NCBI RefSeq assembly: GCF_042477335.2
Contig: NC_091247.1
Coordinates: 231,397,001 to 231,461,000 of the forward strand
DNA: 64,000 nt
Direction: 5' to 3'
Origin: Ovis canadensis
Taxonomy: Eukaryota; Chordata; Mammalia; Artiodactyla; Bovidae
Shown: one piece after another, positions 22,601-33,554 of the stretch
Position numbering within the stretch: the stretch's first letter is position 1
Layout: each line of letters begins with the position of its first letter
Notes under the pieces: model-generated
What the model was told of the DNA's origin: nothing
Database searches by the model: none
What the model saw: only the letters and a program-made list of their open reading frames with translations
Made by a program: the position numbers and the translations under genes

Positions 22601-25600
22601 CTGCGGCGGGAAGGCCACAGGCACAGGGGCCCCCACGCCGGCTGCCAGCCCCAACCTGGAGGACGACTCCCATGACGGGCAGGCTCAGGGTCCGCCCCGG
22701 TGCGGGGGCCGGCCACTGGTCAATCTCGTTGCAGACTGTGGACACAGGCAGCTGGCGTCAGAGGCCGGGCCTGGAGGAAGCTGCCCAGCAGAGCCACCGG
22801 GAGCCACAGCCAGGTGGACTCAGTGGCCCCGCCGCACCTGCTGGCCGCTCACCTGCTTCCAGGCAGGGCGCCAGCTTGTCGAAGAACTCGGGGGCCACCA
22901 GGCCCAGCAGCGCCTGGAACAGCCGGACGAAGGGCAGGCGGGACAGCAGCACCAGCGACTGCAGGGACCCCGGGGCCGGTGAGACGCCGCCCCAGCCTGT
23001 GGGGGGCCCGGCTCTCCAGGGCTGCCGGGGCAGGGCGTCCCACCGGCTTTCTAGGATGGCTGTCTCAGGAACAGCCTGACGAGGGACTAGAAGACCACCA
23101 CCACAGCAGAGCGAGCTGGAGCCCAGGCCTTTGGGAAAGGCACGTGGCCAAGATTCTGGGAGGGTCTCCCTGGGATTCAAGCGCCTTCTGCTCTGGTTCC
23201 TGAGCTCAAGACTGAAGTCATCAAGATGGTGATGAGGCGCCCCACCCACATCCCAGTTCAGGGAGGGGCAGGGAGCCTGGGCCGGACAAGGCTGCGGGCC
23301 GGGCAGGGCGAGGCAGGGCCTCCACAGAGCCCACACCCCGGCCTGAGTGGTGGTGGGCTCAGCCCAGCACCAAGTGCCCAGGGCTGCAGAGGAGGGGGTG
23401 CTCCTGGAGGCTCCGGACCCCAAGGCCGTCAGTCCCTTCTGATGGCAGCTGCCCCCAGCTCCCAGAGGAGCCACCCCGGGGCTCACCTTCTGGAAGTAGC
23501 CCCGCTTCACGGAGCTGTCCTTCACCTGCCTGAAGTACACGTAGCCAAAGTAGTGTGCAGGCTCCCTCTGGAAGGAGGGGTGTCAGCCAGGCCGCGCCCC
23601 TGCCCACGCTCCCTGCGGCCCCCGTGGACCCCCGCCCAGGCCGCAGCACGCTCTCCCCAGCCCCCAGCTGGCCTGTGAACCTCGGCTCTGGGAACCTGGG
23701 AACCTCTCCAGGGACATCTCCGCAGACCCAGGCAGCGGTTTGGGGCTCGGGAGGCCTGCAGGCCTGCACCGTGAGCCCTGCCCTGGTGCACACAAGCGCT
23801 CAGGACCAGCTCCAGGGACACCTGCAGAGCCTCAGAAGGGCTGGCCGGCCCCCGCTTGAGGCTGGGGGGGCCAGGCTCAGTCTGCGGCAGTTGGAGACCC
23901 TGCCGGCTGGGGGGTGGGCCAGGCGGCCTGAAGGGGCAGCTCCCGGCCTGATCCTGGCCCGTGGTGGAGGGGAGGGGTTAGCCGCTCACCTGAAGTGACG
24001 CAGGGGCCCCACTGTCGCCGTGCTTCTCACCCGCGTGCCCGGGGCGCCTCTGCCCTCCACACTGACGGATACGAAAGCTGAACTGCGTGTCCCCAAGGCA
24101 GCCTGGGGAAGAGAAGACCCGTCACGCTGGGTCCAGCTGGAGTCTCTCCTGCCAGCCCCTGGGGGATCAGAGTGGGGAGGCCAGGGCCCCTGCATCTCTC
24201 CACAGAGGCCCCTGTGCCGACTCCTGTACCTCGGGGTTTAACCTCAGCACACAGACACGCACACAGACAGCCCCGCAGCGTGGGCACCGAGGAACCCCAC
24301 TGGGGGGTGGCAGGACCTCCGTGTGGCCTGGCTGAGCCTGCCCGGGACAGAAAACAGGCTGGCCGTACACGCGAGCCCCTGGGAGGGGCTGAGGCCAGGA
24401 CCCGGTGGCCCCTCTGCTGGGGCGAAGACCAGACCCCGCGGGTCCCTCTGCCCAGACTCCTCTTTCCACAGGAGCCAGGGAGCCTGGTGGCCACGCAGGA
24501 CTCAGAATATCTCCCCAGAGGAAGCGGGGCCAGGGCTCCAGGCGGTGCGGGCCAGGCCGGTCGCAGAGCGACGCCCAGGGCAGGGCAGGGAGAGGTGGCG
24601 GGGTGGCCTACCTGAGTGGGAGTCGGGAAAGGACAGGTAGCAGATGCTGCTTTTCTGAAACACAGGAACCCAGTGAGGGTCTGCTCTCCAGGCGAGGTCT
24701 GCTCCCGAGAGGGCTGAGACCCACCTCCTTGTCCGTGAGCTGGAAGTCACTGGGGTACACCAGCTGCGGGGGACACAGACCGCTTGGTGGCACGGGCTGG
24801 GCCGCCTCGGTGCTGGGCTGCACCCCCTCCACCCCTTCTGACTCCCTGGTGACCCGGCCCCTCTCTGGGGCTCCACCCCCGCCCCCCCAGCGCCCCAGCC
24901 CCTGCAGCACGGGACCATTCCTGTTTCTTGGCCAGCACACCCTGACCGAGCTCAACTCCCTGCCCACATCCTCACCCTCACGGCCACTTGCTCAGACTGG
25001 CCTCTCCGTCTCCATGGACCAACCGCCCATCCCCGAGACGCCCCCTCACTTGGAGGGGGGCAGGCCCTGCCGGCCTCCGCGCCTGCCCCGCCCACCCAGA
25101 GGGGCTTGGCTGCACCCTTCCCTCCCCGCCTGCTGGCGCAGGTAGCCAGCCTCCTCATCCTGGCTTCACCAGGTGGTGCCTGACGCTGACACCCTTGCCT
25201 CTGAGCATCTTCACTCCAACCCCCACTAGTGAGGGGTCCAGGAACTCCCAGCCTGCTCCCGGTTTGGAGCACGACCTATGGGGTACCCAAGCCCCAGAAG
25301 TGTCCAGGGAGCACGACCAGCTGGCCAGGCTATATCTGGGAGACGGGCCGCGCTCGAGGGGAGCCAAGCAGGTTGAGGCTCGCCTGTCCGGCCGGCAGCC
25401 CTGTGCTCAGGCAGTGGGTCTGAATGGATCTCCTTGCGGGACGCGAGAAATGGCAGGCAGCCCCCAGACTGCTGCTGGACCTTGGGCGTCGCCACTGCCC
25501 TAGCCTGTGCTCAGAGCAGCAGGCTGGCTCCAGTGGCTGCCTGCAGTGGGCCAGGAGCCGAGGGGGCCGGTGTGCATGGCCCCTTCTCACTCACTCTGTG

Positions 25601-28600
25601 CCAAACTCCCAGGCAGAGGAGGACTTGGGTTTTGGCTGAAACTAGGCTTCTTCTGGGCTGTGCCCTGAAGCCCAGATGGTGAGTGCTGGGTCCTGGGACT
25701 CCCACTGACACAATCATATAGCTTCTGCCTCTGTTTGCTCTGGGCCTATTGTCTCCTCTGCAGCCACCGAGTGTCCAGAGGCCCGGGACTGTGTCCCAGG
25801 CACTTTTGCCTCGGAGCCCCGGCAGGGGGGTAGACCCTGACCAGATACCGTACAGGCATGTCTCGTTTTATTACACTTTGCTTTATTGCGCTTCTGGATG
25901 TCATGACTATTTTACAAATTAAGGGTTTAGCAATTCTGCGGGTGCCACTTTCTCACGTCACACTTCTGCGTCATCCACATGACTTCCACGAAATCTCAAC
26001 ACTTTTTCATCACTGTGTTTGTTTCAGTGGCCGTGATCTATGTGTTTGATGTTACTGTTGCAGAAAGATGACTTACTGAAGGCTCAGATGGCAGCATTTT
26101 TTAGCAGGAAAGCATTTTGAAATAAAGGAACATACGTTGTTTTTTAGATACAGTGCCATTTCTTGCACTCACGTTATACGAGTCCAGTGTAGGAGAGGTA
26201 GTGTTAGTCGCTCAGTCGTGTCTGACTCTGCGACCCCATGGACTGCAGCCCGCCAGGCTCCTCTGTCCGTGGGATTCTCCAGGCAGGGATACTGGAATGG
26301 ATTGCCATTCCCTTCTCCAGGGGATGTTCCCAACCCAGGGATTGAACCCAGGTCTCCTGCATTGCAGGCGGACTCTTTACTGTCTGAGCCACCAGGGAAG
26401 CTGCTGCTGCTGCTGCTGCTGCTAAGTTGCTTCAGTCGTGTCCGACTCTGTGCGACCCCATAGACGGCAGCCCAACAGGCTCTCCCGTCCCTGGGATTCT
26501 CCAGGCAAGAACACTGGAGTGGGTTGCCATTTCCTTCTCCAATGCATGAAAGTGAAAAGTGAAAATGAAGTCGCTCAGTCATGTCACCAGGGAAGCTAGT
26601 GTAGCCATAACTTTTATATGTGCTGGGAAGCCAGGAAATCTGTGTGACTGGCTTTACTACAATGGCCTGGAACTGAACCCCCAACAACTCAGGGGCCTAT
26701 ATTTACGGAGAGTGTGAAAACATGTCTCTAAAGGACAGTGGAACAGGTGGGTCACGTAGAAATCACGAGATGTCAGCTAAGGCGGCAGCAAGAAGGAGGG
26801 GCGGAGAGGAGGGAGGCTGCTGCTGCGGCTGCTGCTTTAGTGAGTGAGTCGCGACCGACTCTGTGACCCCACGGACTGCAGCCCGCCAGGCTCCTCTGTC
26901 CATGGGATTTCCCGGGCAGGGACACTGGAGTGGGCTGCCATTTCCTTCTTCAGGGGCTCTTTCCAACCCAGGGATTGAACCTGCGTCTCCTGCTTGGCAG
27001 GCAGATTCTTTACCACTGAACCTCCTGGGAAGCGGTAGGAGGGGAGTTGGCCAAACACTGTTTGTGGGGCGGGCCCACAGAGGTGCCTGGGGACAGCACC
27101 CAGAGAGGCAGGGGCCGAAGGGCCACGCGGGCCAGGCCCCTGCATGCCTGTTGAGAAGGGCAGAGGAAAGGCAGGTGCCTGCCGGCCGGGGCAGGATACA
27201 CCAGGCTCTCAGGGCTGGGGTCAGGGGTCTGAGTCTGGTCTGCAGGCACAGGAGTCTCGCAGTGTCTGAGCAGGCTTGCAGCCCTGCCCAGGGCTCCGCG
27301 TTCAGAGTTTAGGAGCTGGGAGCAGAGGCCAGAGGGGAGGCCACGCTTGAGCGAGGGGACAAACAGGGCAGACCCACAGTGATGGGCAGAGAGTATGGAG
27401 CCTGCCGCATGGTGAGCCACGTCCCCTGGAGCCACGGGGCCTCGTCCTTTCCACCCGAGCCTCAGGGCTCAGGGGCGGTGCTGCCGTAACCCAGGCCTCC
27501 TGAGGAAGACAAACATGGGAGCTTCGCCTTGCTGGAGGGGTACCTCTCGGAAAACGCTTCTGCACGAGCGGCGTGGGTGCCCCAGGCTCCCCTAGCCGAG
27601 GCTGCCTTTCCCAACCTCTCCTTCCCACCGAGGCTGTGACGCAGGGCGTCAGGGGCCCTGACTGAAGCTGACGTGGGGGTCTTCAAGACGCGGGGGTCTC
27701 TCTAGCTGCCTTCCATTTGGCCAGACATTAAAAGGGATGTAAAAGTATCAAATCATGCCATTCTCCTCACTAAACTTGTTTCTGCAAATATGGTTGCTTC
27801 AGTGGGAATATTAATAGCTATATTGATATAAATGGTATCTCTTGGTCTAAAATGGATTAATATGCATTTTTAATTTTTAAGTTTTAACTTTTAGTGTAGA
27901 GAATGTTGACCGATGCGACCCACATAAAAAGCCCCTCGAGCCCTCGGCAGTTTCGGAGACTGAAAGAGCCGTGAGACTGTGCGGTGTGGGAGCTGTGGCC
28001 AGCCAGGGGACGCGGACGCCCGGCGGAGCCAGGACCCCCCGAGCCGTCGCCCGTGGATCACTGCACGGGCTTCGTGGCTGGCAGGGCTGCAGAGAGGAGC
28101 GCTGCCAAGGCCCGAGGCAGCAGAGCTGGCCCCCTGCCCGCCCTCCCCGCATGTCTGACCCCTGCCTGCCTGCAGGCTCCAGAGCACCCACGAGCGAGGG
28201 ACACGACACACATGCTGCCTGCGCGGGGTGGGGCCTGAGCCACTGACGCTGTGTCTCTAGCACAGGACGTGAACTCCCGGTGGGCAGGCCCCAGGATCGC
28301 ACCCAGCTCTGGGTCCTCATGTCCAGCAGCAGGATCGCGGTGCCTGGCTGGTGGCAGTCGACTGATACTGGATTTATTGAGTGACTGAATGGCTGGCTCC
28401 TTGCCTTTGCTTTTGCTGGCTTCTGGGGGGAGGGGTTACTTGAAACAGCCCCCCTCCCAGGTCTGGATGCCTCCTTCTCATCCTCCAAGATCTGGCCAAG
28501 CGCCGCTCCTTCCTCTGAGCTGCGTCTGCCCATGGAAGTCTCCGCGACCCACGAGCGCCCGGAGGGCGGTTCCCGGGTCTTCCATCCTGCCCCAGCGCCG

Positions 28601-30256
28601 AGCACAGTGCCAGAGCCTCTGTGGTGCTCAGCCAGGCCAAGCCCACAATAAACAGTAAGTGCAGAGCAGGTGCTCCGTGAGTGACTGTGGATTCAGCTGA
28701 AATGACCCCCGATCCTCCCCACAATCTCCAGGGCAGAGAAGAAAGACAAGACGCAAACCGGTGAGCACCAGGGGGCTGCCCTACCCGATCCCTGCACAGA
28801 CGCGCCGGCCCCCCAACACCCCAAGAGTTATACAGCCCCAGCAAAGCTCGGAAGCCCAGCACATGGAGCCTTTAACTGTTCTTGCTCGAATGGTTAAGTT
28901 CTAGAAAATCATACATGAGAATGCCTTAGGGAAACAGTAGACCCCCTTCCCTTGTGTTTTCATCGGGAACAATTTGGGCACCAGCAGGAAAATGGACTCT
29001 GTGATACTGGGCAGATCACCTGACCTCTCTGGTCTCAGGTTCCTGCATCAAGTTAGCCTGGTGCACCATCAGGGCACAGGTGTGGTGAATGGGGTCTCCA
29101 CAGCGAGCCGGGTAGGACTTGAGCTTCCCACAGCCTCGTGGAGTTCAGCAAGGCCTTGGAAAACAGCCCTTCACCCTGACGCTGGCTTTCCCATGACGGC
29201 TGACCAGGCTCACCTCAGCCAGCTGCAGTCACGGGATGCACCACCTCCTGGGTTCTCAGAAAGCTGCCTCAGACAGCGTGCGGGAGCCTCCCTCCTAAGC
29301 CTCCCCTGCCCTGGTCAGCTCCACGGTCTGCGTCTGGCCTTCAGGGCACAGAGAAGACCATCCCGCCAGGCCTGCTCCACTACAGAAGGCCTTCCTCCCT
29401 GCGTCTGACACTTTGTGGTCGACATCCATGTGGGTGGGGGTGGGAAAGAGTCTCAAAGGCAGGGCGAATCCCCTAGGCTGGGTGGGCTGGGTGCAGTCAG
29501 TGCACAGAAAGATGACTCCCGGGGCTGGATGTGACCCACCAGGGGTCCAGATCAGGTTCTAAGTGAACAAGGAGGAGCCCAAAGGCTTAAGCAAGAGACC
29601 ACAGATACTGGACTTGAGATTGACGGATCTGGAGCGGCGCCGCAGGTGGAGCTGTCGGCCTCGCATCCTCCCGGGATGTGCCGTGGAGGGAGGGGAGGAG
29701 TCAAGGGTGACCTCTGGGATTCTGGCTGGAGTAACTGAGGGGAGAAGGTGTCATAGCGTGGGAAAGGCGGGGGACTGGGTGGGGGGGGGGGAGACAGGCT
29801 TTTCCTGGGGAGGAATCAAGTGTGCCACTTGGGGGATCAGAAGTGCAGGGCTCCCCTCTCCTCCATCCCGATGGGAGGTCTTGGCAACTTCACATTTTCC
29901 CCTCTGCTTGGGGGGAGTGTTTCAGGAGGGGACCAGTGCAGGGTTCCAGAGGGGGAAGAACCGGAGGGTCTCTCACGGGGAGTGGGATTCCCAGGCCCCT
30001 CGGCAACGCCTGAGCTGCATCCGCCTCCAGCGACAGCGCAGGACCCGCCCTCCGCGGCCGCCCCGGCCCCGGCCCGCGGCCCCCTCACCTCCAGCGCCTG
30101 GCCCAGCTCCAGGTCGAAGGTGACCACGCACACGCACTCCAGCCAGGCCGAGAAGCGTGCCCAGGGCGTCCCCGGGGCCCGCATCCCGGACGACGGCGCG
30201 CCGAGGCGGCCGCGAGCCGGCTTCGGCCCGGCGCCGGCCCCGGCCCCCAGGTCCAT
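19674..30256 (-). CDS. DENND6B: DENN domain-containing protein 6B, complete coding region, 20 exons
   Basis: Exons (minus): 30256-30089, 24763-24725, 24654-24612, 24102-23990, 23567-23487, 22958-22853, 22735-22656, 22582-22520, 22250-22195, 21683-21561, 21471-21376, 21282-21188, 21068-21003, 20867-20803, 20724-20635, 20552-20499, 20358-20249, 20143-20041, 19952-19878, 19796-19674. All junctions are GT-AG; phases agree over 1749 nt (582 residues plus stop), close to the human length. DENN modules mark guanine-nucleotide exchange factors for Rab GTPases; the DENND6 family acts on Rab14 and recycling endosomes (family knowledge). Recognisable segments are [19 protein letters not shown] at 38-56, [10 protein letters not shown] in exon 3, [18 protein letters not shown] in exon 10 and [20 protein letters not shown] across exons 17-18. 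Exon 8 is Pro-rich and least conserved. The ATG matches the known start, although the frame stays open upstream without a stop. Intron 1 is 5.3 kb and holds transposon insertions. Confidence 0.97.
26193..26597 (-). mobile_element. Bov-A2 type dimeric SINE
   Basis: Two reverse-oriented Bov-tA/Bov-A units, each with the gactgcagcccgccaggctc type block, joined by a CTG repeat. It is flanked by the direct repeat AGTGTAG at 26186-26192 and 26598-26604, a 7-bp target-site duplication inside the Tigger element. Confidence 0.9.
26401..26423 (+). repeat. CTG trinucleotide repeat
   Basis: About 7.7 CTG units between the two halves of the Bov-A2 element, in intron 1 of DENND6B. This linker position is commonly a microsatellite in this SINE family. 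Confidence 0.9.
26837..27033 (-). mobile_element. Bov-tA SINE
   Basis: Reverse copy with cggactgcagcccgccagg, ccaacccagggattgaacc and a terminal cctcctgggaagc. A GCT-rich stretch (26812-26836) precedes it. Confidence 0.9.
27725..27990. mobile_element. Probable ancient hAT-type DNA transposon remnant
   Basis: AT-rich island in GC-rich intron 1, with gcaaatatggttgcttc, aatattaatagctata and cccacataaaaagcccct, which I associate with a diverged hAT-family element. The name is uncertain. Confidence 0.35.
28985..29110 (+). mobile_element. MIR SINE fragment
   Basis: actctgtgatactgggcag, tcacctgacctctctggtc and tcaggttcctgcatc follow the MIR core order. Diverged, in DENND6B intron 1. A further cactcaataaa-type remnant may lie at 28600-28680 but is too weak to call. 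Confidence 0.6.
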
Positions 30257-30620
30257 AGCCTCGGCTACCCGCACCGCCCAGCGTTGCCCGGGAAACGGCC
30301 CGAGGCGTTGCCCAGGGACCCGACCAGCGGCAGCAGCCCGGGCGCGTCCGCACCGCGCGGCCGAGCAGTCGAGCGGCCATCGCGGGCCAGAACGGCCCAG
30401 GCGCGATCTCGCACACCCCTGGCGGTGGAGAAGCGCCGTGCGGCGGAGAGGCTCCAAGACGACCAGCGAGACGCGCCCGCGCGGGCCAGAGCGGCCCGAG
30501 GCTGGAGGAGGGACTTCCGGTGGGAGGAGCGATCGGGGAAGCTGAGCCAGGGAGGGGGCGCGGCCCCGGGCGGCGCGGAGTGTCCCCGCCTGGTTGAGCC
30601 TGGCGAGCGCCCTTCCCGGC
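29990..30620 (-). promoter_or_regulatory. DENND6B: DENND6B CpG-island promoter
   Basis: CpG-dense region spanning coding exon 1 and about 360 bases upstream of the ATG. It contains an ETS-type ACTTCCGG at 30507-30514 and RFX-type X-box sequence close to the ATG. There is no TATA box. The start site is probably between 30290 and 30430. Confidence 0.75.
30283..30296. promoter_or_regulatory. DENND6B: RFX X-box, with a second partial copy downstream
   Basis: GTTGCC-CG-GGAAAC is a two-sided X-box with both half sites intact. A related sequence, GTTGCC-CA-GGGACC, lies at 30307-30320 with one damaged half. The pair is 27 and 51 bases 5' of the DENND6B ATG. RFX binding is inferred. Confidence 0.55.
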
Positions 30621-31324
30621 CGGGTTTCGTCGTTACCGACCTCCCACTGTACCGGCTGTCCTGATCTCCCTTGAGCTTTGTCCCCATGGCCGCCTCCTGG
30701 TGTGCGGATTTGCAGAGGGTCCGTGTGTGACCTCTGGGGCACTTTTGCTTTCTTTAGCCGGGATAGCCGGTGCTGGAGACCCCCGCAAGTGCCCTCCTCG
30801 CCTCTTGGGCCCACCGCTCTTCCAGATGTTCCTGGGCCCCTGTTGGACAAGACCCGTCTGTCCAAACCGAACTCTGTGTATAACGCATAACTCCAGCCGG
30901 CAGTGCCGTTTTATTTTCGGCTGCGGTGGGGAAGTGTGGCTGGGGGCAGATGGCAAGCCCCCTCTTCCTCTACGGCATCACCATCCCTTGCCCCTCAAAA
31001 TGTGGGCCCAGAGTCTCATCCCTCCACCCCCATCACACGCAGGATCATGGAAGGGCGAGGTTGGAGCTGAGACAATAATTTAACTGACACGCTATATATT
31101 TTATTTTTTTTTTTTTTAAGGAAAGCTCCGCACTTAGCCTAGGATAGACTAGGTCAGAGTAACAACTCCCAAGTCTTCAGTAGATTTTTCACTGTTCATA
31201 GACCGATGGGAGAGTCAGGTGGCTCTTCTTGACTTACCTCTGGAACACAGGACCTCTTACGGCACTGCCAGTGGAGAAGAGATTAGTGGAGACCTGCTAG
31301 CTATTAATTGCCTTGGCCTACAAG
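30621..31324. other. Intergenic DENND6B-PPP6R2 sequence
   Basis: Unique sequence with a T-rich stretch at 31100-31120. No gene seen. Composition drops from GC-rich to AT-rich across this interval. Confidence 0.5.
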
Positions 31325-31480
31325 TGATCAGGAAGATCCCCTGGAGAAGGAAAGGATAACTCACTCCAGCATTCTTGCCTGGGAAATTCTGTGGATAGAG
31401 GATCCATGGCAGGCTTGAGTCCATGGGGTTGCAAAAGATTTGGACACAGCTTAGAGACTAGACAACAACAACAACAAGTG
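31325..31480 (+). mobile_element. Bov-tA SINE, diverged
   Basis: Contains agatcccctggagaagg, tccagcattcttgcctgg and gagtccatggggttgc, ending in a CAA repeat (31459-31477), the usual tail of this family. Confidence 0.85.
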
Positions 31481-31489
31481 ATATAACAC

Positions 31490-31803
31490 CTCTGCCTAGA
31501 GTCCATGGGCCAAAATGAGTCCAAAAAGGAAATGTGATTAGGGAATCAGAAACGTAGTTGCCACACTTCTGGCTTTGAAGATGGAGGAAGGGACCATGAA
31601 CCAAGGAATGCAGGCAGCCTCCAGAAGCTAGAACCAGGCGAGGGAATGATTCTCCCCTCAAGCCTCCAGAAGGAATGTAGCTTTGCTGACACCTTGATTT
31701 AAGCCCCATAAGATGCAACTCAGACTTCTGGCTTCCAGAACTGTATGTGTGCATTGTTTAAGCCACTAAATTTGTCTTAATTTGTTGCAACAGCCCTATA
31801 GCT
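31490..31803 (+). mobile_element. MLT1-type MaLR LTR remnant
   Basis: gctgacaccttgatttaagc, then gacttctggcttccagaact and ttgtttaagccactaaattt are diagnostic of the 3' part of MLT1-like LTRs. Noncoding solo LTR remnant, ends approximate. Confidence 0.7.
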
Positions 31804-32030
31804 TCCCAGCTGGTGCTAGTGGTAAACAAAAAAACCCGATTGCCCACGCAGGAGACATAAGAGACTTGGGTTGATCCCTGGATCGGGAAGATCCCCTGGA
31901 GAAGGGCATGGCAACCCACCCCTGTATTCTTGCCTGGAGAATCCTATGGACAGAGGAACGTGGCGGGCGACAATCCATAGAGTCACAAAGCGTCAGACAG
32001 GACTGAAGCGACTTACCGGGCATGGAGGAA
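31801..32030 (+). mobile_element. Bov-tA SINE
   Basis: Starts gcttcccagctggtgctagt, contains gggttgatccctggatcggg and tattcttgcctggagaatcc, and ends gactgaagcgactta. It directly abuts the 3' edge of the MLT1 remnant. Confidence 0.9.
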
Positions 32031-32351
32031 ACTACTACATATAATATGCAGCCTTTCTGTTTGGTTTCTTGCACTTCAGTTCAGTTCAGTCACTCAGTCG
32101 TGTCCAACTCTTTGCTACCCCATGGACTGCAGCACGCCAGGCCTCCCTATCCATTACCAACTCCTGGAGTTTACCCAAACTCATGTCCATTGAGTCGGTG
32201 ATGCCATCCAACCATCTCATCCTCTGTTGTCCCCTTCTCCTCCTGCCCTCAATCTTTCCCAGGACCAGGGTCTTTTCAAACGAGTCAGCTCTTCACATCA
32301 GGTGGCCAAAGTATTGGAGTTTCAGCTTCAATATCAGTCCTTCCAATGAAC

Positions 32352-33319
32352 AGTTAGAACTGGACACGGAACAACAGACTGGTTCCAAATAGGAAAAGGA
32401 GTACGTCAAGGCTGTATATTGCCACCCTGCTTGTTTAACTTATATGTAGAATACATCATGAGAAACGCTGGACTGGAAGAAACACAAGCTGGAATAAAGA
32501 TTGCCGGGAGAAATATCAATAACCTGAGATATGCAGATGACACCACCCTTATGGCAGAAAGTGAAGAGGAGCTAAAAAGCCTCTTGATGAAAGTGAAAGA
32601 GGAGAGTGAAAAAGTTGGCTTAAAGCTCAACATTCAGAAAACGAAGATCATGGCATCCGGTCCCATCATTTCATGGGAAATAGATGGGGAAACAGTAGAA
32701 ACAGTGTCAGGCTTTATTTTGGGGGGCTCCAAAATCACTGCAGATGGTGACTGCAGCCATGAAATTAAAAGACGCTTACTCCTTGGAAGAAAAGTTATGA
32801 GCAACCTAGATAGTATATTCAAAAGCAGAGACATTACTTTGCCGACTCAGGTCCGTCTAGTCAAGGCTATGGTTTTTCCTGTGGTCATGTATGGATGTGA
32901 GAGTTGGACTGTGAAGAAGGCTGAGCACCGAAGAATTGATGCGTTTGAACTGTGGTGTTGGAGAAGACTCTTGAGGGTCCCTTGGACTGCAAGGAGATCC
33001 AACCAGTCCATTCTGAAGGAGATCAGCCCTGGGTGTTCTTTGGAAGGAATGATGCTAAAGCTGAAGCTCCAGTACTTTGGACACCTCATGCGAAGAGTTG
33101 ACTCATTGGAAAAGACTCTGATGCTGGGAGAGATTGGGGGCAGGAGGAGAAGGGGACGACCGAGGATGAGATGGCTGGATGGCATCACTGACTCGATGGA
33201 CATGAGTCTGAGTGAACTCTGGGAGTTGTTGATGGACAGGGAGGCCTGGCGTGCTGCGATTCATGGGGTCACGGAGAGTCGGACACGACTGAATGACTGA
33301 ACTGAACTGAACTGAACTG
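32352..33319 (+). mobile_element. Younger BovB LINE 3' fragment nested in an older BovB
   Basis: Forward BovB starting within the reverse-transcriptase domain and running to the actgaactgaactg tail. It is flanked by AATGAAC at 32345-32351 and 33320-33326, a 7-bp target-site duplication. The insert is about 970 bp and 5'-truncated. Confidence 0.9.
32419..33303 (+). pseudogene. BovB reverse-transcriptase C-terminal part, open 293 codons
   Basis: Continuous frame of 293 residues covering the end of the RTE-type reverse transcriptase, including the YADD active-site motif (residues about 37-40) and the conserved [20 protein letters not shown] region. It lacks the endonuclease and the N-terminal RT motifs because the copy is 5'-truncated, so it cannot be an active element. 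The open frame indicates a fairly recent insertion. Confidence 0.85.
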
Positions 33320-33554
33320 AATGAACACCCAGGCTGATCTCCCTTAGGATGGACTGGTTGGATCTCCTGGCAGTCCAAGGGACTCTCAAGAGTCTTCTCC
33401 AACACCACAGTTCAAAAGCATCAATTCTTCAACCCTCAGCTTTCTTTATAGTCCAACTCTCACATCCATACCTGACCACTGGAAAAACCATAGCCTTGAA
33501 TAGATGGACCTTTGTTGGCAATGTCTCTGCTTTTTAATATGCTGTCTAGGTTGG

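Larger units (their letters stand above)
25853..26703. mobile_element. Ancient TcMar-Tigger-like DNA transposon, split by a SINE
   Basis: Begins acaggcatgtctcg and ends ctcaggggcctat, which pair as degenerate terminal inverted repeats. Internal text includes tttacaaattaagggttt, ttgatgttactgttg and cataacttttatatg, matching a nonautonomous Tigger-type element as I remember it. A Bov-A2 SINE interrupts it at 26193-26597. It lies in DENND6B intron 1. Confidence 0.6.

Noticed and set aside
29837-30865. A 342-codon minus-strand frame extending DENND6B upstream
   Set aside because: The extra 200 N-terminal residues cross the CpG-island promoter and have low-complexity composition. The known family start is the internal ATG at 30256. 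Kept only as a note that no stop separates them.
32419-33303. Open 293-codon reverse-transcriptase frame as a host or viral gene
   Set aside because: The sequence is BovB, a non-LTR RTE retrotransposon. It is 5'-truncated and lacks endonuclease and most of the RT, so it is a remnant rather than a functional gene.
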